Part shown: piece by piece, positions 40,641 through 51,982 of the stretch
Position numbering within the stretch: the stretch's first letter is position 1
Layout: each line of letters begins with the position of its first letter
From: Porodaedalea pini
Taxonomy: Eukaryota > Basidiomycota > Agaricomycetes > Hymenochaetales > Hymenochaetaceae
NCBI GenBank assembly: GCA_002794775.1
Contig: NBAY01000041.1
Span: forward strand, 1 to 64,000
DNA length: 64,000 nucleotides
Direction: 5' to 3'
Program-made: the position numbers and the translations under genes
The notes under the pieces: generated by a model
Told to the model about the DNA's origin: nothing
The model's input: the letters and a program-made list of their open reading frames with translations, nothing else
Database searches by the model: none

Positions 40641-42906
40641 CCCTTGTGGTCGTCGACGAGTACCCTTGCCCCCGGCGAGCTCACGAACCTTCGCCTTCCC
40701 TCGCCTCCCTTCACTCCTCCTGCACTGCACTCTACCTTAGGATACTTATACACCGGCATGCTCAGCTTCAGCAACCATTCATATGACTTGGACACCGCTT
40801 TCACTATCCTGTGCTCCGCAAACTATCTTCAATTGCAAACACTCCATGACAAGATGCAGGCACGCCTCGTGCAGGAGATGCTCCATGGGCTCTTCCACGC
40901 TTTCCTCGAATTTGCCGAGTATGAACGCATCATTGGAGGCCGCTGGGGCACAGGTGGGTGTTGCTGCCGCCAGTGTGCACGTCGTGCACCGCGTACGCTC
41001 GTCTTTTCCCTGTGTCCAGACGTGCAGAATACATGCCTTAAGCGTGGCGCGCGGCGCGCCCTTGTTGGTCTTTTCGGAGAGGGCTGGTGCACTCCGGACT
41101 TCGCTGCACTCCCACTGACGGGTTGATGACTGGCCTGAAGAAGCATGCGCTCCCGCAGAACGCATTTCCTTTGCTCTTCGCTGCGCATGCGGCCTCAGTG
41201 AAGCTCAACTCTGTGCAAGACGCTTGGGTAGAGGGTGTGAAAGAAATGGTTATGACAGCAAGGGGGTTTGTGGATGCTCTGCTTTGCAACGAGGCGGAGA
41301 AGTTTCAATGAGCGCAAGTGGGTCGAAATTATGGAGAATGATGGGCTAGGACGGTTTGAGGACGGGGAGCGCGTTGAGTGGGTTATGGAGGCTGTGCGGA
41401 GGGGCATGGCGGAGTCGAATGCTGGCATGCTCTGTCAGGTGAGTATGAAATTATAATCGGGTTTATTATTGTGCTCATTCCTTCGCAGACTCTCCTTTCC
41501 GCAATTCTTCTTCATCAGCACCCTACGGAACCAAGCGAGACCCTCTTATCAAGCATTTCCCACATCCGTGTGCAAGTTGAACAGACTCGTATGGATCTGC
41601 TTCGAAGGCGCTGGGTCGGTATCCGGAACGAGAGTGGCTTCGATGCGCTGGAAAGTTGGGCGATCAAGGAGATCAGCAATGGTAGGTCCGCGCTTCTCAA
41701 GGGTAAGGACTTTGCTAATAACGATCTACAGAAATCAACATCCCGGTCGAATATCTTCTAACGCCGACGATGAGCAACTCCAACACGGTGCGTGGGCCGC
41801 TTACGCGAGCAGGCCTTCGCCCTACTCTCAGCAGGATCGAAGACACCACTGAGCGCGATAGCATGAGCACGTCGCATTCGCTTCGTACAAGCGTGTTGAA
41901 CAAGAACCTTGCTCGCGGGAACACAGCTGTCACCTCGTCTAGCACATCTGTCCGGAGTGTAGCGTGCAGCGTTGCGTCGACGACTAGCCGAACGTCATTG
42001 CGCCTTACGACTGCGACGGAGTGTGAACGTAAGGAGAGCCAGCCAGACTCGAAGTTTGTGCCATCCACCCGCGTAGCACGAGTCCAAGCGTCCATAGGGC
42101 ACCGAGTGCGCTCTCGTATAATTCAGGTATGGACGTGGATGGAGAGCGTGACGAACAAGAAAGCCTGCGACTAAAGGGCTCGACCTCGTCCCTTGCTCGC
42201 TCTACCGCGTCATCTTCCGTGGTTTCTCGACGGCCCGGTGTAGCTTCTCGCTCTCCACACACAACTGGGAAAGACACAGGCGACACCGCGAGTGTCACGA
42301 GTGTAAAACTACTGAACGTCGTCTCCGTGCAAAGACCAAAATCTGTCGCCGCTTCTGTTTCATCTACTCGTTCACATGCATCGACTATCCGCAGAAATGC
42401 CGCCACTGCAGGCCAGCAAGGTACTCTTCGTCCACCTCATCCGCCCTCGCGACCGACATCCTCGCTCTCGAATGTGTCAATATCCAGCAGCAGGAGCGGG
42501 GCTTCAACACGCGAGTCTACATTCAAGACGCCTCGTGAGAATATGACTCCGCGGGACTCTGTTACTTGGTCGAGGAAAGTCTTGACCACGTCATCGACCT
42601 CGATGTGCAGCACCGGAACCTCAAGATCTCCGCAAACGCCGGTGCCTGCACTACGGAAAGGACGGCCATGTCGCGTCTCTGAAACAAGTGCGGTGCCAAT
42701 TAGTACAGTAAACGCGGCATCGCGCACACGGAAGGTGTCGCCCATTACTACAGTATCTACGAAAACAACAGTGAACAAGACGTCCGTCATTCGAAAGTCA
42801 CCGTCGGCGAATTCAATTCGATCAACTGCATCTGTGGCAACAGCTGGAGGGATAAAGACAGTGACGAAGAAGTCCCCTGCAGTTGATGAGAAGAAGCCTT
42901 CTCCGG
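40641..42906 (+). pseudogene. BTB/CAP-Gly gene fragment, BTB and linker region (CGE copy 2)
   Basis: Same as 556-2790 from 40672 on, including both introns (41439-41488 and 41682-41731). It extends further left than copy 1: 40641-40672 replaces the 5' exons seen in copy 3 with a short join, so the first BTB exons are deleted. It opens with ELTNLRLPSPPFTPPALHS and has the FSNHSYDLDTAF motif. It is dead by the same frame breaks as copy 1. Confidence 0.6.
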
Positions 42907-42910
42907 CGAG

Positions 42911-44861
42911 GCATCGCGTGCGACTTATGCCTTACTCCAGTACGTGTTTATCCACCTTTAACTCATTGTATCGTCGCTGATTAGTGTATTTTAGCCTCTC
43001 GTCTAAATCTTTCCGTCACTCCACCGTATAACGCCGATTTCGATGGCGATGAGATGAACATGAAGTATGTCACTTTTAAGATCATCTTTGGTATCGTGGA
43101 GAAGAAGACGGTTGGAGCGTCGCAAGGCGGTCTTATCCACGTCGACTTTCACGAAAAAGGTTCCGAGGCGACTCGTACGCTGTTCACTGGTCTCCAGCAG
43201 ATCGTTAATCACTGGCTGTTCCACAATGGATTCAGTATAGGCATTGGTGATACGGTCGCGGATGAAGACAATGGCGTACATCACGGATCAGATCAAGATG
43301 TGGAAGCAGAATGTCGTGCAGGCCATAGAAGATGCATCTAACGACCGTCTGAAAGCTGCACCGGGTATGACTATTCGCGAGTCGTTCGAGAGTTGAGTCG
43401 AACGCGAGCTCAACTTTGCGCGTGACCACTCCGGTGTCAAAGAGATGGTTGTCGCGGGTTCGAAGGGTTCGTTCATTAACGTCTCGCAGATGTCCGTCTG
43501 TGTTGGTCAGCAGGCCGTTGAAGGGAAGCAAATCCCGGTTGGCTTCAGGCATCGCACACCACCTCACTTTACGAAGGACGACTTCAGCCCAGAGGCGCGC
43601 GGCTTCATTGAGAACTCGTATCTTCGCGGATTAACTCCGCAACAGTTTTTCTTCCACGCTATGGCTGGTCGTGAAGGTTTGATTGATACCGCTGTCAAGA
43701 CGGGCGAGACTGGTTACATTCAGCATCGACTTGTAAAGGCACTCGAAGACGTGGCTGTCTGCTACGACAGGACTGTACGAAACTCACTGGGTGACCTGAT
43801 CCAATTCGTGTATGGCGAGGATGGTATGGACGGTGCTTTTATTGAACGGCAAACGATCAAAACGTTCGGTATCAATGATCGCGAGTTCGAACATCACTAT
43901 CAGGTCGACGTCACTGACCTGAAGGGTGGATTCCTTCCTGGTGTTTTGCAAGTCGGTATCGACGACTCATCCCTCGAGCTCCGGCAAAAACCCGACGAGG
44001 AATATGACCGTCTTCATGAGGATCGTAAATTGCCCCGTGAATTCATTTTCCCAGGCCGCGACAATTCCACTGCCCACTATCTTCTTGTCAACCTGAACCG
44101 TATCGTGCAGAACGCAACGCAGACTTTCCATATCGACCGCAGAAAACCGAGCGATCTGGAGCCGGTTTACATCATTGAGCAGGTGCAGCAGCTGGCAGAC
44201 CGCCTCGTCGTTGTGCGCGGCGATGATCTTTTAATAAAGGAGGCTGCCGAGAACGCTTCTGTTGCATTCCGCATGCACCTTCGGGCGACTTTTGTCGCGC
44301 GTCCAGTCCTAGAGTTCCATCTCAACAAAGAAGCATTTGACTGAGTATTGGGCGAGATGGAGACGAAGTTCAACCAGTCGGTCGCTCATCCGGGCAAGAT
44401 GTGCGGCACACTCGCTGCCCAGTCGATTCGTGAGCCGGCGACGCAGATGACACTAAATACGTTCCATTACGCTGGTGTTTCGAGTAAAAACGTCACGTTC
44501 GGTGTTAACGTCGCCGCGAATATCAAGACTCCGTCGCTCACAATATACCTGGACCCAGAAATTGCTGCTGTCGACACAAGGGCCAAGTCGGTGCAAACAG
44601 AACTTGCGTACACATCGCTGCGTACCGTTACAGCAGCGGTCGAGATCCACCATGATCCTGATTCAAGTCCGACGATCATTGAGGAGGATAAGGAGTTTGT
44701 TGATGCATTCTTCGCCAAGTCCGACGAGGAAACTGAGTTGGGTCTTCATCTTCAGTCGCCATGGCTACTTCATCTTGAGCTCGGTCGCTCGAAGATGCTT
44801 GACAGGAAACTTACGATGAACTACGTTGCTGGCCGTATCGCGGAAAGCTTTGCCATTGCCA
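42911..44861 (+). pseudogene. RPB1 fragment (CGE copy 2)
   Basis: Identical in structure to 2795-4745: intron 42940-42996, [12 protein letters not shown], the same internal deletions and the same stops, including the TGA at EAFD*VLGE (44342-44344). The shared lesions show that both copies derive from one already broken ancestor. Confidence 0.85.
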
Positions 44862-44865
44862 AAAA

Positions 44866-45602
44866 TGCCATCTAAGGAAAATATCAACTTTGAAGATCCT
44901 CCCAATACAGGCAGTACATTGACGATTAAAGGGAAGGGGAAGGGGAAGGGGAAAGGGCGGGCGGATGCCATCATCGCAGACGACAGATCTCTGCGATCGA
45001 GCGACAACGGATCAAATACAACTCTCGCTACATTGCGGCACAAGGAATCGAATGACACCATTACCCTCAATCGAGTGCCTGTGGGGGAGACGGTGTCTGC
45101 AGGCGAGACGGTCATGCTGCAACCCCATGGTGCTACATTGGACATCGGCATTCCATGTATCATTACTTCAAAGTGGAAGCGGTTCCGTGTGTTTGCCCAT
45201 TATATCGGCGAGGTTGAGGGTGAGAGCGGGCCATGGGTCGGTGTCGAGGTGCCTGTGGGCGATGCTTAGGCAGACGATCAGCTCGAGGGCCACCAGTGGA
45301 ATGACGGCTCATGGGGTGGCGTGCGCTACTTTGACGTCGGGACTTTGGCATCAGAATGGAGCGACGACGAATGCATGACCTGCCGGCAACGCATTGATGT
45401 GACGAATAACTATGGCACTAGCGTTATTAGTGGCTGGAAGGGCACGAAGCGTGAGGGGGAGTAGCTCAGCGTTGACCGCAAGAAGTGTTTCCGTAGCGCG
45501 TCGCCGTCGGTGTCGGACGTGTAGAACGCGGAGTATCGAGGTCTCTTTGTGAGGCCACAGCAGGTGCTGTATGTTGTAGATGCTGTCGGTTCGGGCTTGT
45601 GA
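44866..45602 (+). pseudogene. CAP-Gly domain fragment (CGE copy 2)
   Basis: Identical in structure to 4750-5486, with GPWVGVEVPVGDA followed by the same stop and with the preserved C-terminus. The 45603-46049 tail matches 5487-5933, including the (CTTT)n run. Confidence 0.65.
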
Positions 45603-46049
45603 ACCTTGGAACATATTTAAGTTCAGATTCCTGCCCCTTTTCTTTTTCTTTCTTTCTTTCTTTTACCCTACTCCCATGTTTAGTCACTCCTTGCTCTGGG
45701 CAGATGCCCTCATCACCGAAATCACTTGTTGGCATGTTCATATTCCTCTCTTATCTACTCAATCGGATTGCTCTGGATTCTTGAATTGCACCTTTTGGAG
45801 ACTTTTTTAATCAGCTTTTGAATGCTGTCGGTTTTTTAGTTAGTACATTTGTGTTGAGTTTCTGTACAAACAGCATTCTTGTGTCTCATGCAATAAGTTA
45901 AAAATCATTTTGGAGTATGTTAGCACACAGATGAGTTGTGCATTGCATTTCAATTGGACATGTAGTCAATGCTATAATAGTAAATATAATGAAGGCACAA
46001 TGAATAAGGCAATAATATGTAGTTATGTCACTAGAGTCCAACCAAGCTA

Positions 46050-46227
46050 CTTGAGGTAGTAGGCCATTGGGATGGCAAGCTACGATTACTGTTTACTGAA
46101 TAGTAAATAATTCACTAATGAGAATAATGTTTTAGTATAACTTTCAAGCTTTAGTCTTCTCATATAAAATGAAAAACACAGAAAACAGTAATCGTAGCTT
46201 GCCATCCCAATGGCCCACTACCTCAAG
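46050..46227. repeat. 178-bp terminal inverted-repeat module of CGE copy 2
   Basis: Matches 5934-6111 with one substitution in the left arm (gtaggcc for gtgggcc). It is followed by TA, then CATTGCTGCTG, which is the interior of a copia TEAEYIAAVQ codon run. Confidence 0.75.
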
Positions 46228-46570
46228 TACATTGCTGCTGTACAATCAGGACAAGAGATCATATGGTTGCACAACTTGTTCACTGAGTTTGGGTATCATT
46301 TTGATGCCCCATCTGTTCTCTATGTTGACAACCAGTCTGCATTAGCAGTTGCCAGAAATCCTGAACACCATGGGCGCATGAAACACCTAGACCTGCATCA
46401 TTACTGGTTGAGGGATGTGGTTGAAGCAGGCTATGTAGACATGAGGTACTTGCCCACTAAGTCCATGCCAGCTGATATCATGACCAAGGCTCTTGGACGC
46501 TTGAAGGTTGGAGAAATGTGTGGGATGTTAGGTCTTAAATTACTGACAGATGTGTCAGATCAGGTGGGAG
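46228..46570 (+). pseudogene. Copia fragment: C-terminal RNase H of a second copia copy
   Basis: Reads from the Y of TEAEYIAAVQSGQEI through LFTEFGYHFDAP, VLYVDNQSALAVARN and PADIMTKALGRL, close to copia A 39732-40032 but with scattered substitutions, so an older copy of the same family. The 5' part is missing because CGE copy 2 abuts it. A stop after LEV (46582-46584) lies in the LTR region. Confidence 0.8.
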
Positions 46571-46913
46571 TATTAGAAGTATGATCCTGACACTTATTCT
46601 GTGTTTTGTTTATTTTACTTGGTTTGTTCCCACGCTCTTGCTCGCGGATGGGTGCCCATCTGCGAGCATCACGTGATTTTTGTGTTCCCACACTCTTGCT
46701 CACAGATGGGTGCCCATCTGTGAGCATCACATGACTTCTTGTATTATATAATATTAGCTTCAAAGCAGCTGAGTCCATGTATGAGTGTCCCTATCTGTTG
46801 CACTCATCCAATGGACTCAGGTATGTACTTATATATTAATATACCTATCTGTTGCACTCATCTATTGGACTCAGGTGTGAAGTGTGACCCTTTTTGGTTC
46901 ACTGCTGCTAACA
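46571..46913 (+). repeat. Copia LTR followed by a primer-binding site
   Basis: Starts TATTAGAAGTATGATC and ends ctgctaaca; about 343 bp, homologous to the copia A LTR. It serves as the 3' LTR of the fragment before it, yet it is followed at 46914 by GGTTATGAGCCTTG, the primer site that belongs after a 5' LTR. A tandem gttcccac...gatgggtgcccatctg unit occurs twice (46627-46672 and 46685-46730). Confidence 0.75.
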
Positions 46914-47060
46914 GGTTATGAGCCTTGGGGCGCCAGACCACAGCAGAGAAATTTACCTGCAGATGGAGTGGCTGCAGATAAACCAGAAACATACCAAAGA
47001 AACTTAATGATCAGCCGGTATTCCCTTTAAGGGGGAGTGTTGGAATATGACAAAGAGAAT
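46914..47060 (+). other. Joined ends of two copia elements
   Basis: Fourteen bases of copia leader (primer site) are followed by the 3' end of an unrelated copia internal region, with polypurine tract aagggggag at 47029-47037 and the first bases of its LTR, TGTTGGAATATGAC, at 47038. No ORF of use. Confidence 0.5.
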
Positions 47061-47065
47061 ACCTA

Positions 47066-47138
47066 GACCTGGTAGCTCAGATAGTTAAAGTGCCATACCT
47101 AGAAAGTGGAGGTCACAGATTCAACTCCTGTCCTGGTC
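47066..47138 (+). ncRNA. tRNA-like sequence (probably a tRNA-derived relic or SINE head)
   Basis: 73 nt that fold roughly as a tRNA: acceptor GACCTGG/CCTGGTC (six of seven pairs), an A-box-like TAGCTCAGATAG, and a B-box-like AGATTCAACTCC. The anticodon stem is CCATA/AGTGG with loop CCTAGAA, so the anticodon would be UAG, but base 33 is C instead of U and the variable loop is short for a leucine tRNA. I read it as a pseudogene or RNA-polymerase-III-derived repeat, not a working tRNA. Confidence 0.35.
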
Positions 47139-47159
47139 ATTTAATGTTTTCAAAAGAAT

Positions 47160-47600
47160 TGTCATACTAAGAATCTGTTTGCCCGTCCATAATGGCTTCA
47201 GCTTCAAGATCGCCAGCATCAGAATCGTGCTATCCCAGTCCAGCACCCAGAGCAGGATGTTTTGCACCTGCACCCAGTCGAGGAAGCTATCCCACAGAGT
47301 GAATTTCTGGATACCGCACGACGTGTCCTGTACAATGCTCATATCAGGTTTGTTCACCTGTGGCGAGATGATCTGCTTCACAACCCATGCGCTTTGACGG
47401 AGCTGAGAAAGAGATGTAAGGTTGATCTTAAAAGTGTCATACTGCATGTTCATCTCATCACCATTGAAATCGGTGTTATACAGTGGAGTGATGGAAAGAT
47501 TTAGACGAGAGGCTAAAATACACTAATCAGCGACCATACAATGAATTAAAGGTGGATAAACACATACTAGAGTAAGGCATAAGTCATACACGATGCCTCG
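47160..47600 (-). pseudogene. RPB1 fragment (CGE copy 4)
   Basis: The minus strand reads RLNLS, the [10 protein letters not shown] site, an apparent 40-nt intron (gtatga...cag), then [33 protein letters not shown] and [11 protein letters not shown], the exons missing from copies 1 and 2. The text ends at 47160 in unrelated sequence beside the tRNA-like element. This copy shows that the ancestral RPB1 capture was longer than any one surviving copy. Confidence 0.8.
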
Positions 47601-47629
47601 CTGGAGAAGGCTTCTTCTCATCGACTGCA

Positions 47630-50000
47630 GGGGACTTCTTCATCACTGTCTTTTCCCTCCAGCTGTTGCCACAGATGCAGTTGATCGAATTGAATTTGCC
47701 AATGGTGACTTTTGAATGACGGACATCTTGTTCACTGTTGTTTTTGTAGATACTGTGGGCGACACCTTCTGTGTGCGCGATGCTGCACTTACCGTACTAA
47801 TTGGCGCCGCACTTGTTTCAGAGACATGACGTGGCCATCCTTTCAGTAGCGCAGGTGCCGGCACTTTAGGAGACCTTGAGGTTCCGGTGCTGCACATCGA
47901 GGTCGTTGATGTGGTTGAGACTTTCCTCGACCAAGTAACAGAGTCCCACAGAGTCATATTCTCACAAGGCGTCTTGAATGTAGACTCGCGTGTTGAAGCC
48001 TTGCTCCTGCTGCTGGACATTGACACATTCGAGAGTGAAGATGTCAGTCGCAAGGATGGATGAGGTGGACAGAGAGTACCTTGCTGGCCTGCAGTGATGG
48101 CATTTCTATGGATGGTTGATGCATGTGAACAAGTAGGTGAAACAGACACAGCGACAGATTTTGGTCTTTGCACGGAGATAACATTTAGGAGTTTTACACT
48201 CGTAACACTTGTGGTGTCACCTGTGTCTTTCCCAGTTGTGTGTGGAGAGCAAGAAGCTACACCAGGCCATTGAGAAACCATGGAAGATGACATGGTAGAG
48301 CGCGCAAGGGACGAGGTCGAGCCCTTTAGTCGCGGGCTTTCTTGTTCGTCACCCTCCCCGTCCCCATCCATATCTGAAGTGTACAAGAGCACACTTGGCA
48401 CCCTATGGATGCTTGGACTTGTGCTACGTGGAGAGGATGGCGTAAACTTTGATTCTGGCTGGCTCTCCTTATGCTCATGCTCTGTTGCAGTCGTAAGGTG
48501 CAATGATGTTCGGCTAGTCATCGACGCAACACTGCACGCTCCAGACAGATGTGCTAGATGAGGTGACAGCTGCATTCTCGCAAGCAAGGTTCTTGTTCAG
48601 CACGTTCGTACAAAGCGAATGTGATGTGCTCATGCTATCGCGCTCAGTGGTGTCTTTGACCTCACTGAGTGTGGGGCGGAGGCCTGCTTGCATAAGTGGC
48701 CCACACACTGTGTTGGAGTTGCTCATCGTCGGTGTTAGAAGATCTTCAACTGGGACATTGATCTCTGTAGATTGTTATTAGCAATACCATTGCTGATCTC
48801 CTTGATCCCCTAACTTTCCAATGCATCGAAGCCACCCTTGTTCTGGATACTGACCCAGCGCATTCGCATCCAGCGAAGCAGATCCATACGAGTCTGTTCA
48901 ACTTGCACACAGATGTGGATGATGTTTGATAAGAGGGTCTCGCTTGGTTCCATAGGGTGCTGATGAAGAAGAATTGCAAGAATGAGAGTCTGCGAAGGAA
49001 TGAGCACAACAACAAACCCGATTATATTTTAATACTCACCTGATAGAGCATGCCAGCATTCGACTCCACCATGCCTCTCTGCACAGCCTCCATAACCCAC
49101 TCAACGTGCTTCCCATCCTCAATCCATCCTAGCCCAATTCCCCATAATCTCAACCCACTTGCACTCATTCAAACACTTCTCTGCCTCATTGCAAAGCAGC
49201 GCATTCACAAACCCCCTTGCTATCATAAACCATTTCTCTCACACCCTCTACCTAGGCTTTGCACACAGAGTTGAGCTTCACTAAGGCCACATGCACAGCG
49301 AAGAGCAAAGGAAACACATTCTGCAGGAGCACACACTTCTTCAGGCTGGTCATCAACCCGTCTTTCATCTGCTGCGGGAGTGCAGCGAAGTCCAGCGTGC
49401 ACCAGCCCTATCTGAAAAGACCAACAAGGGCACACCACTCGCCGCGCTCAAGGTATGTGTTCTGCATGTCTGGACGCATGGAAGACATAAGTGTATGCAG
49501 TGCACGATGTACACACCAGCGGCAGTGACACCCACCTGTGCCCCAGCGACCTCCAGTGATACGTTCATACTCAGCAAATTTGAGGAAAGCGTGGAAGAGC
49601 CCATGGAGCATCTCCTGCACAAGGTGTGCCTGCACCTTGCCATGGAGCATTTGCAATTGAAGATAGTTTGCGGAGCACAGGGTAGTGACAGCAGTATCCA
49701 AGTCATATGAATAGTTGCTGAAGCTGAGCGTGCTGGTGTATAAGTATCCTAAGGTAAAGTGCAGTGCTAGAGGAGTGAAGGGAGGCGAGGGAAGGCAAAG
49801 GGTTGTGAGCTCGCTGGGGGCACAATAGGTGCTGGGTGGAATGAGAAATAGCACGCTTGGAAACTGGGTAGTGCATGAACATAAATGATAGCTAGCAACT
49901 ATTAGTCTCAAGGACAGGTGGTAGGTTCTGCGCTCGTGCTCACCTTTATATTCCCAAACCTTCGAGTCCGTGTTGCTGCCTTTGTCCATCATTCACAATT
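47630..50000 (-). pseudogene. BTB/CAP-Gly gene fragment, 5' exons to linker (CGE copy 4)
   Basis: Begins MMDKGSNTDSKVWEYK (about 49992), with an intron gtgagc...ctag after it. The BTB core follows (ELTTLCLPSPPFTPLALHFT, GYLYTSTLSFSNYSYDLDTA, GLFHAFLKFAEYERITGGRW), then a segment with EPSETLLSN and VQVEQTRMDLLR (about 48870) and a 314-codon Ser/Thr-rich linker ORF (48587-47643). Frame breaks lie near 49408, 49020 and 48780. It is the most complete copy of the linker region. Confidence 0.6.
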
Positions 50001-50560
50001 CCAACACTGACTGTATCCTTGAAACCTCCTAGTTGCGATGGCCTTCTCAATTGTGACTGCATCTGAGCCTTTGGAGTGGCAGGAGCTGGTGACTGAGAAC
50101 GAGGTGAAGACACTGCAGATGTGGCTTGAGGAGGGCCCTTGGCCTAAGCAGACTTATGAGGGAGCGAAGCGAGTGTCTTTGCTGCCTCCTGCTGAGCTGG
50201 AGATCACATGTTGGCACTGTCATCAACTCTGCTTTTGACCGATTTTTAATTCAACCAGGTCACTTTATTTTACAAAAAATACATAGACAGATAGCAAATT
50301 GTCTGAAGTTTTTTTACATGGTTCAAGCTTGCGATTTGGATGGTTGAATAAAATTAAATATGTCAATGAAGAAAGTGAGCACTGTACAGCCACAAAAGCA
50401 GTGAACCCTTCATAGCCACAGCCTGAATTTAGTAGAAATGGGGTCCAAAATTAACATATATGATATGTCATCAGCTTATAAAAGCTGACAAAAACCCAAA
50501 TTAGGAACTTTATCTCGGCCCACAACAAAAGACGATACTTTGTAAACTCAGTAATCATAA
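49533..50560 (-). repeat. Left arm of a 1,028-bp inverted repeat (CGE copy 4 end)
   Basis: Pairs with 51983-53010, same length. Both arms begin with the CGE left terminus at the inner side and stop inside the BTB exon at cacaggtg. Very few differences are seen between the arms. Confidence 0.8.
50038..50238 (+). pseudogene. Start of an unrecognised gene, divergent from BTB (CGE copies 4 and 5)
   Basis: 66 codons, MAFSIVTASEPLEWQELVTE through EGPWPKQTYEGAKRVSLLPP, followed by CGE terminus sequence. It is found again, inverted, at 52505-52305. It starts only about 45 bp from the BTB start codon region, on the opposite strand, so the source DNA probably spanned a divergent gene pair. Copy 3 keeps only the last few codons (about 25735). 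I do not know the family. Confidence 0.35.
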
Positions 50561-51956
50561 CAGCGTTATTGGATATGACAACAAGAGATGTTAGCCGCGG
50601 GATTGCTGTATGCGCCTGATCAAGCATGATGTCAATCTAGGTCGAGCTGTGTTCTGGAATGTGAAGCAGAGCCTGTGTCATTCTTTGATGATGATTGAAT
50701 GGGAAGATCCGTTTGTTAGTGTCTACTCTAAAAACAACCCTCAGCTACTCTTCTCGATGAGCAGCTTCGAGGTGCGCATTCTGCTGAAGATCTGGACAAT
50801 GACTGGAGAGCAGTTCTCGCTCAAGGACAGGGTGTGGAACTTGACCAACGAGCAGTCAAAGGAGCATACTGCACAAGCCTTCCTCCATGTCTCTGATGAA
50901 GGTGAGAATATTAAAGCTTCCATGGAATATGTAATGCTGAAGAATTTCATAAGTGTTCAATAGTTTAACAACTGTATCCACCAGGTCCTCATGAACTCAG
51001 GCTCTACCACCTTTTCCAAGATTGTCAACAAATGGAACATTGCAATCATTGGTCTGATGATCTACTATCAGGAGGCCGTCATCCATACAAACAAGCTGCT
51101 TGATGCTTTGGTGAAGGCTGAGAACAAAATTCAGACCCATGTCAAGATCGGCTTGAACAGTAAGATGCCTTCACGTTTCCCTCCAGTCGTCTTCTACACC
51201 CCTAAAGTAAGCATCCCAACTCTTATGTATATCATATCTTGCTGAACTGTTGTCATATAGGAACTCAATGGCCTTGGAATGTTGTCTATGGGTCACGTGC
51301 TTATTCCTCAGAGCGATCTCCGATGGTCCAAGCAGACCAATGTGGGAGGTGTATACATCTCCTTACTGAAGCATCTCTGTTGATAATTGTAACTCATACC
51401 CTCAAATGCAGTAACTCACTCCCGTGCCGGTATGACCCATGAGGATGACCAGCTCATTCCCAACTTGCATCAATACCTTCAGCCTTGGGAAGTGGAGTTT
51501 TTGGACTTGGCTCATGCTTGGTTGGAATATTCAATGAAGAGGAAGGAAGGGAATATGCAAAATCGTCGACTGACACTGAAAGATCTGGAGAATAGTGGGA
51601 TCGTGGCATCTCTCATATTAACACATTGTTCCAGAAAGGCTGTCATATGTAAGTTCAACCTATTGCTTGCTCAAAGTTCAAAGCTGACTCAGTGGCGTTG
51701 TTCAGTCTGGCGTATGACCATGGTTGGCGTGTGTGGACAGACTGGAAGCAGTATCAGCTCCTGAAACAGTGAGTATTTTGTTTTTACCCTACAACCTCTT
51801 TCTAACGAATTATCTTTGCAGCAATCCTTTTTGGTGGACGTCACAGCAACACGACAGCAAGCTCTGGCAGTTGAACAACTACCATGTTGATGTCATTGCA
51901 GCTTCGGGGGGCATTGAAGGAATCCTAGAGCATACACTTTTCAAAGGCACCTACTT
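50561..51956 (+). pseudogene. PRP8 fragment between two head-to-head CGE ends
   Basis: Starts VIGYDNKRC followed by TAG (Trp in PRP8), then [71 protein letters not shown] and [13 protein letters not shown]. It continues as [25 protein letters not shown] and [17 protein letters not shown] (about 51910-51956). Introns with gt...ag borders remain, for example gtaagc...tag at about 51208-51260. This is the stretch of PRP8 immediately downstream of the piece in CGE copy 3, and both carry the same TAG. It has several frame breaks and is non-functional. Confidence 0.87.
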
Positions 51957-51982
51957 TATGATTACTGAGTTTACGAAGTACT

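Larger units (their letters stand above)
40265..46227 (+). mobile_element. CGE copy 2: composite element with both ends
   Basis: Left terminus TACGATTACTGAGTTTACG at 40265, right terminus the 178-bp module ending at 46227. The order is terminus, BTB part, RPB1 part, CAP-Gly part, AT-rich tail, terminal module. From 40672 on it matches copy 1 base for base except for a handful of substitutions. Its left flank is the copia A 3' LTR and its right flank is a different copia reverse-transcriptase/RNase H fragment, so the two flanks do not belong to one target site. Confidence 0.8.
47160..50560 (-). mobile_element. CGE copy 4: reverse, truncated in RPB1
   Basis: From the left terminus at 50560 (minus) it reads the terminus, the start of a divergent gene, BTB 5' exons, BTB core, linker and RPB1, and stops at 47160. 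It is more diverged from copies 1-3 than they are from each other. It has RPB1 exons that the others lack. There is no CAP-Gly part and no 178-bp module. Confidence 0.7.

Noticed and set aside
47066..47138. Functional tRNA gene
   Set aside because: Base 33 is C, the stems have mismatches, and a UAG-anticodon leucine tRNA would need a long variable arm.
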